DNA of 19,575 bases, taken from the NCBI GenBank assembly GCA_946479225.1, contig CAMLFI010000006.1, positions 1-19,575 of the forward strand, written 5' to 3'. Below are positions 13,942-19,575 of this stretch, piece after piece. Within the stretch, counting starts at the first letter, position 1; each line of letters starts with the position of its first letter. The DNA is from an uncultured Mucilaginibacter sp. (GTDB taxonomy: Bacteria > Bacteroidota > Bacteroidia > Sphingobacteriales > Sphingobacteriaceae). The position numbers were made by a program, and so were the translations under genes. Under the pieces are notes generated by a model. That model saw nothing but the letters and a program-made list of their open reading frames with translations. It was not told the DNA's origin and searched no databases.

Positions 13942-16242
13942 TTATGGAGCAATAGTTGGTGCCGGCGCAGGTTCCGTTTGAAGCGTATCAAAAGGAATTT
14001 CCATCAGGCTATCAACGGCAAGCGTATCAACCGGTATATGTGGCGAAGGGCAATCATAAGGTTTGCTGATCTTTACCCAAGGTTTCGGAAAGGGTCCGTA
14101 CGTGTAGCCTGATTTTGGATCAGCGTAAACTTTCTCCATAAACCTACCAAAAATAGGTAGTGCTGTGCGCGAGCCTTCGCCGGTTTCTGATGAATTGAAA
14201 TGCACACTACGGTCATCAGCACCTACCCACACACCGGTAACAAGGTCTTTGGTAATACCCATGTACCATCCGTCAACATAGTCAGATGACGTGCCTGTTT
14301 TGCCGCCTATCTGGTTGTTGTTATTCCACAATTTATATTCCCAAAGCGCCTGCGATGTTCCACCGGGTTCTTCCATGCCGCCCCTGAACATATACAGCAT
14401 AAGCCATGCGGTTTCCTCGCTTATGGCACGTTCTGTTTGTAATTTGAATTCCTTCAGCACATTACCATCCTGATCGGTTATTTTGGTTACCAGTAATGGG
14501 TCAATCTTTTCTCCTTTATTTAAAAAGGTACCGTAAGCACGCACCATCTCGTAAACCGACACGTCATTTGAGCCCAAAGACACGGATGGTACCGGTTTAA
14601 GCTCACTTTCAATACCTACCTTGTGTGCATACTCAACTACTTTATCCCATCCGACCGCCTCAGTAACTTGTGCTGTAACAGAATTTACAGATTTTCCCAT
14701 CGCCCAGCGTAATGACATTTCGCGGCCCGAAAAGTTCCAGTCGGCATTATTCGGTTCCCAAACTTCTTTTTTCCCCCCGTAGGTATAGTTAATAGTCACG
14801 CGCTTGTCGGTAAATTTATCGCAAGGCGTGTAGCCATTATCTAATGCAGTTAAGTAAGCAAATGGTTTAAATGTTGATCCGGCCTGGCGTTTTGATTGAT
14901 TTACGTGGTCGTAGTTAAAATGCTTAAAGTCAATACCGCCAACCCATACTTTTATTTTTCCGGTTGTTGGTTCAACACTCATCATGCCGGTATTCAAAAT
15001 ACGTGCATAGTATTTAATAGAGTCAACGGTAGAAAATGTAGTGTCTTTATCGCCCTTCCAGGTAAATACCTTCATGCGTTTAGGCGTTTCAAAGTATTTC
15101 TTTATCTGTATAGTGTCGCCTTTATATTTCGCTTTTAATAATTTATAAATAGGGAGGCGCTGTTCCGCTTTTAAAACAAAGTCTTTTATTTCATTGCCCT
15201 TTGAATCACGCCAAGGGTTTTCAGTGCCCCAAACGTTATTAAAACGACGTTGTAAGGAGCTCATTTTCTCTTGAACGGCCTCTTCGGCATATTGCTGCAA
15301 ACGCGAATCGATGGTAGTATATATCTTCAATCCATCCTCGTACAAGTTATAATCGTTCTCTTTGCACCAATCTTTTAACCAACGCTCTACGGCTTCGCGC
15401 AAATATGAATCGCCGTGCGAGGCAGTTTCTACATAACTTAAATTAAGCTTGATAGGTTGTTTACTGTATGCATCAAAGGCTTGCTTGCTTATGTGCTCAT
15501 ACTTTTGCATCTGCGCCAATACTACATTACGACGTTCCTTTGATTTTTCGGGATTATTTATAGGATTATACGTAGATGTTGCTTTGAGCATACCTACCAG
15601 CGTTGCCGCCTCGGCAGGATTGACGGTGTTTGGGTTTTTGTTGAAAAACTTCAACGTAGCTGTTTTGATACCGAAAGAATTATTACCGAATGGTACAGTG
15701 TTAAAATAAAGCGTTATTATTTCCTGCTTACTGTAAACATGCTCCAATTTAAAGGCGGTTAACCATTCCTTAAATTTAAAAACGATGGTACGCAGAAGTG
15801 GAATGTGACTTACCAAGCCCTGCGATTTACGCTTACGGGTTGAAAATAGGTTTTTTGCTAACTGCTGCGTAATAGTACTACCACCACGACGATCGCCCTG
15901 TGCTGTGGATAACATACTGGTGGCAAAGGAGTAGAAATCGACGCCGCTATGATTATAAAACCTTATGTCCTCGGTAACTATAAGCGCATTGATCAGATTA
16001 GGCGAGATGTCTTTATACTCAACCGGCGATCTGTTTTCGCGGTAATATTGCCCGATAAGTTTGCCATCGGCGGTGTATACCTGCGATCCTACTGATAGTT
16101 GCGGATGCTTAATGTCCTGCATGTCAGGCGAGTAACCGAACAGCCACAAAAAGTTAAGTTCAATACAGCAAAAGAATAAAATAACAAAGTAAATAAAGAT
16201 GACAATATACCTGAGATATTTGTTTTGTATGCGTTTGAACAT
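13942..16242 (-). CDS. mrcA: Class A penicillin-binding protein 1A (transglycosylase/transpeptidase)
   Basis: 766 residues. It builds peptidoglycan at the outer face of the inner membrane: a GT51 domain polymerises lipid II and a transpeptidase domain crosslinks stem peptides. A single membrane anchor lies at about 10-36. GT51 motifs: VTEDIRFYNHSGVD with catalytic E91 (89-102), RRGGSTITQQLAKN (118-131). Transpeptidase motifs: S456-T-F-K459 in QAGSTFKPF, S518-V-N520 in GKSVNSVT, K648-T-G-T651 in GGKTGTSSDYVDG. A long linker (about 320-415) joins the domains, and the C terminus has a proline-rich tail. Length and order are normal for Bacteroidota PBP1A; the symbol is by family analogy. It is the first gene of the minus-strand envelope run, with a 129-bp gap upstream that shows no clear promoter motif. 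Confidence 0.93.
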   Translation of the reverse strand: MFKRIQNKYLRYIVIFIYFVILFFCCIELNFLWLFGYSPDMQDIKHPQLSVGSQVYTADGKLIGQYYRENRSPVEYKDISPNLINALIVTEDIRFYNHSGVDFYSFATSMLSTAQGDRRGGSTITQQLAKNLFSTRKRKSQGLVSHIPLLRTIVFKFKEWLTAFKLEHVYSKQEIITLYFNTVPFGNNSFGIKTATLKFFNKNPNTVNPAEAATLVGMLKATSTYNPINNPEKSKERRNVVLAQMQKYEHISKQAFDAYSKQPIKLNLSYVETASHGDSYLREAVERWLKDWCKENDYNLYEDGLKIYTTIDSRLQQYAEEAVQEKMSSLQRRFNNVWGTENPWRDSKGNEIKDFVLKAEQRLPIYKLLKAKYKGDTIQIKKYFETPKRMKVFTWKGDKDTTFSTVDSIKYYARILNTGMMSVEPTTGKIKVWVGGIDFKHFNYDHVNQSKRQAGSTFKPFAYLTALDNGYTPCDKFTDKRVTINYTYGGKKEVWEPNNADWNFSGREMSLRWAMGKSVNSVTAQVTEAVGWDKVVEYAHKVGIESELKPVPSVSLGSNDVSVYEMVRAYGTFLNKGEKIDPLLVTKITDQDGNVLKEFKLQTERAISEETAWLMLYMFRGGMEEPGGTSQALWEYKLWNNNNQIGGKTGTSSDYVDGWYMGITKDLVTGVWVGADDRSVHFNSSETGEGSRTALPIFGRFMEKVYADPKSGYTYGPFPKPWVKISKPYDCPSPHIPVDTLAVDSLMEIPFDTLQTEPAPAPTIAP

Positions 16243-16371
16243 TCGGTAAAGATGTAAAATTATGGCTCAAAAACACAAGCCGGATTATAATTCAGTACAA
16301 CGACGCAAGTAGGAATAAATTTTATTAACCACCTTAAATTATGACTGCCACCAAGTCCGTTATATTATAAT

Positions 16372-16719
16372 TTACGTTTTAGTTTTTTTGCTCGCCTTTG
16401 CAAATTTATTAAAAGCAAGCGCTGAATCTATCCAATAATTGAAATTAGTGTTGTCACTTAATATTTCAGGACCTACAAAAACGTAATCCTTTAACGGTTT
16501 TCCGTTGCGTATCATTCCTCGTACGCCGTACATCTCTAATGCTTCCAGATAGGAGGGGCCAACCCGACAAAGCATTTCGTCGTTACTTGCACAAACACAC
16601 ATTTTACCCTCTACCATAAAGCAAATACCATTGAACATTTTTTTCTCTTCAACATCGGTAATGCCTTTGTTAAAAAGTACTTCCCTTATCTTATTGGTTA
16701 AATCTTCGTTAGCGGGCAT
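16372..16719 (-). CDS. TfoX N-terminal-domain protein
   Basis: 115 residues, cytosolic. It matches the TfoX/Sxy N-terminal domain: KKMFNGICFMVEGKMCVCAS (26-45), DEMLCRVGPSYLEALEMYG (47-65), the characteristic GKPLKDYVFVGPE (73-85) and YWIDSALAF near the end, followed by a basic tail (KASKKTKT). Full-length TfoX/Sxy regulates competence in gamma-proteobacteria. Stand-alone N domains like this are widespread in bacteria with no known competence role, so that function should not be transferred. The ATG lies 4 bp after the GH92 stop codon, so the two genes are probably cotranscribed and possibly translationally coupled, though no functional link between them is evident. Confidence 0.85.
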   Translation of the reverse strand: MPANEDLTNKIREVLFNKGITDVEEKKMFNGICFMVEGKMCVCASNDEMLCRVGPSYLEALEMYGVRGMIRNGKPLKDYVFVGPEILSDNTNFNYWIDSALAFNKFAKASKKTKT

Positions 16720-16723
16720 TTGA

Positions 16724-19291
16724 CTATTTAAATGTTGCTGTTGTTACAAAACTTGATGCGCCGTTTCTTACTGCAATGGCTTTTATCATCATCCCCCCAA
16801 TTAAAGGGAGAGGTTTACTATAAATTGTTGATGATGTAGTAGGAGTGGAGCCGTCGGTTGTGTAATAAATTGTATTAGCTTCAATATCATTGCTTTTTAT
16901 GGCGATCTGCGTGGGCGGTGCGAAGGTTTGCAACAATGTTATTGACGAGTTAGGCACAATTTTGTTGTCGCTGATCTTTGATGCCGGACGCTCCATATCC
17001 TGCATCGCCATGCGATTAGGTAGCTTTCCGGTAAAAACTTCCAGATCGCCGCCATTGGCAATATCATCATGATTTATGTAAAGTTTGTTGTGTGATTTCT
17101 TGTTAAAGTTAAGGCCCTGAACATAGATGTTATCACGACTAACAACCGCTCCACTGTTCAATATAGTAAGCTTTTTGCCATTCTCCAGATGCACAACGGC
17201 TTTAGCAAACTGCGGTAAACCTATTTGATATTGCTGCTGCCCCGGTGCTATATTATACAGCCCAAGGCTTGACATAATATACCAAGCCGACATTTGTCCG
17301 CAATCCTCATTACCGGTAAGGCCATCAGGTTTGGCGGTATAATAATCATTAAGTATGCGGTTAAGGTAAAGCTGCGTTTTATCGGGTGTATTAGTGAAAT
17401 TAAATAAATAAGCCAAGTGATGACTGGGTTCGTTACCATGAGCATACATGCCTATTAAGCCGGTAATATCCGGCAGTTCGGTTCCTGTAAGCTTCGCTGT
17501 AGTGGTAAACATTTCATCAAGCTTAGCAGCAAATTTATCCGCTCCACCCATTTGGGCTATTAAACCCTCCACATCATGTGGTACAAAGAAGGAATACTGC
17601 CAGGCATTGCCTTCTACATAAATTTTTTGATCAACTTCGTTTGGGTCAAACGGTGTTTTCCATGCGCCGTTAACATGTGCCTGCATAAAACCCGTTTGAC
17701 TATTGAAAACATTTTTCCAGTATTGCGCACGTTTAATGTAGGTTTCATAATCTTTTTCCTCGCCCAGCATTTTAGCCATTTGCGCAACACACCAGTCATC
17801 ATACGCATACTCTAATGTTTTTGATACGTTCTCTTTTTCCTCATTAGCAACCAAACCGTTTTTTACGTAAGACGCTAAGCCGAAATGATCCCGGTTAACT
17901 GTGGCCTTCATAGCGGCAAAGGCTTCCTTTGCATCAAAATCTCTTATTCCTTTTGCATACGCATCCACAATGACCGGGATAGAATGGCTGCCTATCATGC
18001 AATAAGTTTCGTCAGAGCCCAGCGGCCACACCGGCAACTGCCCACCTTGCTGATTAATAGCTAAAAAGCTTTTTATAAAGTCGGTGGTACGCTTGCGGTC
18101 AATTAAGGTAAGCAAGGGATGCTCGGCACGATAGGTGTCCCACAGCGAGAATACTGTATAGTAATTAAAACCTTCTGCAAAATGTATCCGGCCATCTAGC
18201 CCTCGGTACTGGCCATCAATATCATTATAAATATTAGGAGCCAGCATTGCGTGATACATGGCGGTATAAAAAACCGTTAGTTTTACTTTCGAAGGATCGG
18301 GAGGAGGAGGCGTTTTCTTTTTGGTTTTATCTTTCGGGGCCTTTGCGGCATCCGGATTTGGCATGCCCATAGGTACCGTGCGGAGATTGGCCGGCGGTGC
18401 GCCACCCTCTACCTCGATTTTTGAAAGCTCGATGTTCCACGCAGCCTTCGCCGCTTTTTCGATGCGTTTAAAATCAAAATCAGGTACTTCAGCGTTAAGG
18501 TTTTTTAAGGCACCTTCGGTGCTTACTGATGAAACACCTACTTTGCTTATAACTTCGTTAGGATCATCAAACTGAATGAATAATTTTATGTTTTTTCCTT
18601 CCGCTCTTTTAAGCCCGTCTTTAACTTCATCGTTAATAGCTATGCCATAAGTTTTAAATGGTTTTGAAAATTTAGCATAAAAATAAACATACTGATCTTT
18701 GGCCCAGCTTTTTGACTGCCGCATACCTCTAATCTCACGGTCATTCACTATTTCTATCCAGGAATTTAAAACCTGATCGCGGTGCTGTAAATCAATAATT
18801 ATATTAGCCTGTTTAGTTGACGGAAAATCGTACTTGTGAACACCAATCCGCGTAGTAGCGGTCAATTCAACGTCGATATCATATTTATCTAAATGAGTTT
18901 TGTAATAGCCCGGCGAGGCATCCTCATTTTTCTTTTGAAACGGCGAACGGTATTCAGTGTTTTTAAACCGAGGCTGTCCGGTTGTGGGCATAAACAAAAC
19001 GTCGCAGTAATCAGCTATGCCGGTTCCGCTTAAATGGGTGTGCGAAAAACCGTAAACAACGGTATCGGTATAATGGTAACCCGAGCACCCATCCCAACCT
19101 GTAAGGCGCGTATCCGGGCTTAACTGCATCATTCCGAAGGGAGTTACCGCGCCTGGGTAAGTATGCCCGTGGCCGCCTGTGCCTATAAACGGATCAACAT
19201 ATTTTGTATAATCCTGCTTTTTTTGAGCCGATGCAGAAGGAGCGAAGTTGAATGTAAACGCGATAAACAGGGCGGCACAAAATATCCTCAT
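16724..19291 (-). CDS. GH92 family alpha-mannosidase, exported
   Basis: 855 residues. The signal peptide (MRIFCAALFIAFTFNFAPSASA) indicates export. GH92 signatures: YVDPFIGTGGHGHTYPGAVT (31-50), PFGMMQLSPDT, GYHYTDTVVYGFSHTHLSGTG, SLWDTYRAEHPLLT (382-395), VEGNAWQYSFFVPHD (559-573, holding the likely acid E560), HGNEPSHHLAYLF (618-630) and GNEDCGQMSAWYIMSSLGLY (660-679, with the likely base D663). GH92 enzymes are calcium-dependent exo-alpha-mannosidases acting on N-glycans or mannans. Two extras are present: a Lys/Pro-rich insertion at about 297-336 just before the catalytic (alpha/alpha)6 domain, and a C-terminal CHB_HEX_C-like domain (about 789-855, with IYYTTDGSTPT). It lies 26 bp after an amidase gene and is followed by the TfoX-N gene. 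No SusC/SusD pair is in the window, so the linkage specificity is not indicated. Confidence 0.93.
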   Translation of the reverse strand: MRIFCAALFIAFTFNFAPSASAQKKQDYTKYVDPFIGTGGHGHTYPGAVTPFGMMQLSPDTRLTGWDGCSGYHYTDTVVYGFSHTHLSGTGIADYCDVLFMPTTGQPRFKNTEYRSPFQKKNEDASPGYYKTHLDKYDIDVELTATTRIGVHKYDFPSTKQANIIIDLQHRDQVLNSWIEIVNDREIRGMRQSKSWAKDQYVYFYAKFSKPFKTYGIAINDEVKDGLKRAEGKNIKLFIQFDDPNEVISKVGVSSVSTEGALKNLNAEVPDFDFKRIEKAAKAAWNIELSKIEVEGGAPPANLRTVPMGMPNPDAAKAPKDKTKKKTPPPPDPSKVKLTVFYTAMYHAMLAPNIYNDIDGQYRGLDGRIHFAEGFNYYTVFSLWDTYRAEHPLLTLIDRKRTTDFIKSFLAINQQGGQLPVWPLGSDETYCMIGSHSIPVIVDAYAKGIRDFDAKEAFAAMKATVNRDHFGLASYVKNGLVANEEKENVSKTLEYAYDDWCVAQMAKMLGEEKDYETYIKRAQYWKNVFNSQTGFMQAHVNGAWKTPFDPNEVDQKIYVEGNAWQYSFFVPHDVEGLIAQMGGADKFAAKLDEMFTTTAKLTGTELPDITGLIGMYAHGNEPSHHLAYLFNFTNTPDKTQLYLNRILNDYYTAKPDGLTGNEDCGQMSAWYIMSSLGLYNIAPGQQQYQIGLPQFAKAVVHLENGKKLTILNSGAVVSRDNIYVQGLNFNKKSHNKLYINHDDIANGGDLEVFTGKLPNRMAMQDMERPASKISDNKIVPNSSITLLQTFAPPTQIAIKSNDIEANTIYYTTDGSTPTTSSTIYSKPLPLIGGMMIKAIAVRNGASSFVTTATFK

Positions 19292-19317
19292 TAGGGCAAA
19301 TGTTTTTTATTGTGAAT

Positions 19318-19575
19318 TTAAGATTTTATGGCAAAGTCGTCAGCATCATTCAAAAAAGGTAATGCAGCGCGTGTTTTAGCCACCTCGTCGGCGATAATAG
19401 AGAAGGTGTAAACATCCTCTTCATCGCGTTTATAGTAAACAGTATTGCCGTTGGGATCAATGCAGCTTGAATCGCCTGAGTGATAGATCCCGTGACCATC
19501 ATGCCCCACCCGGTTTAGTCCTATTACATAAGCCTGATTTTCAATGGCCCGTGCGTTTATCAGTGCCCGCCAATG
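19318..19575 (-). CDS. Carbon-nitrogen hydrolase (nitrilase/omega-amidase family), C-terminal part
   Basis: Partial: 85 C-terminal residues are visible, and the frame is open through the window end. HWRALINARAIENQAYVIGLN, then RVGHDGHGIYHSGDSSCIDPNG, matches the region after the catalytic cysteine in nitrilase-superfamily amidases. It is closest in style to YafV/omega-amidases, which hydrolyse alpha-ketoglutaramate-type amides. The Glu-Lys-Cys triad, including the Cys of the usual VCYDLRFP segment, lies outside the window, so activity cannot be checked. An internal ATG at 19509 is not the start, because the homology continues upstream of it. The gene is 26 bp upstream of GH92 on the same strand; cotranscription is likely but the pairing appears incidental. 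Confidence 0.88.
   Translation of the reverse strand, partial: HWRALINARAIENQAYVIGLNRVGHDGHGIYHSGDSSCIDPNGNTVYYKRDEEDVYTFSIIADEVAKTRAALPFLNDADDFAIKS

Noticed and set aside
16372..16719. Competence regulator TfoX/Sxy
   Set aside because: Only the N-terminal domain is present and Bacteroidota have no known Sxy-CRP competence control.
1..19575. tRNA genes, insertion sequences, CRISPR arrays
   Set aside because: No cloverleaf-like sequence, transposase motif, terminal inverted repeat pair or regularly spaced repeat array was seen on either strand.

Overview
The window is a chromosomal segment of a member of the Bacteroidota, most likely a Sphingobacteriaceae (Mucilaginibacter/Pedobacter-like). 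The signs are the low to moderate GC, the general lack of Shine-Dalgarno sequences, a clear Bacteroidota-type promoter (TTTG - 20 bp - TAnnTTTG) at 7186-7217, and gene content typical of the group: a GH92 mannosidase, a receiver-HisKA_3 kinase, a PepSY-like small exported protein, and a TolB-propeller/outer-membrane-barrel protease. Most genes lie on the minus strand. No tRNA, rRNA, insertion sequence or CRISPR array was seen.

Layout. 1-697: 5' part of a receiver-plus-histidine-kinase gene that runs out of the window. 864-2075: exported outer-membrane-type barrel protein of unknown function, divergent from a small lipoprotein (2343-2648). 2742-6751: a three-gene minus-strand operon, pdxA2-like dehydrogenase, then a DUF1537 four-carbon acid sugar kinase, then an MHS-family MFS transporter. 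It is best read as uptake of a four-carbon sugar acid (threonate/erythronate type) and its conversion to dihydroxyacetone phosphate. 6752-7240: AT-rich regulatory gap with the promoter of a PepSY-like exported protein (7241-7708). Two strong hairpin terminators (7739-7824) separate that gene from a convergent Spy/CpxP-like periplasmic protein (7841-8215).

8350-9567: an XRE-S24 (CI/LexA-type) repressor, divergent from a degenerate GIY-YIG protein. The 84-bp gap between them carries two adjoining operator-like sites. This is the most system-like unit in the window. 9557-16242: minus-strand cell-envelope genes in the order class A PBP, then a metallopeptidase/TolB-propeller/barrel fusion, then a fasciclin-domain protein, then a lipoprotein MsrB. 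16372-19575: a nitrilase-family amidase (partial), GH92 alpha-mannosidase and TfoX-N-domain protein, closely spaced on the minus strand.

Most of the window is housekeeping and envelope or carbohydrate metabolism. The parts worth a second look are the repressor/GIY-YIG pair and its operators, the minimal acid-sugar cassette, the three-domain protease, an unusual charged/proline insertion in GH92, and three 10-bp-phased TGTTAA repeats upstream of the protease gene.
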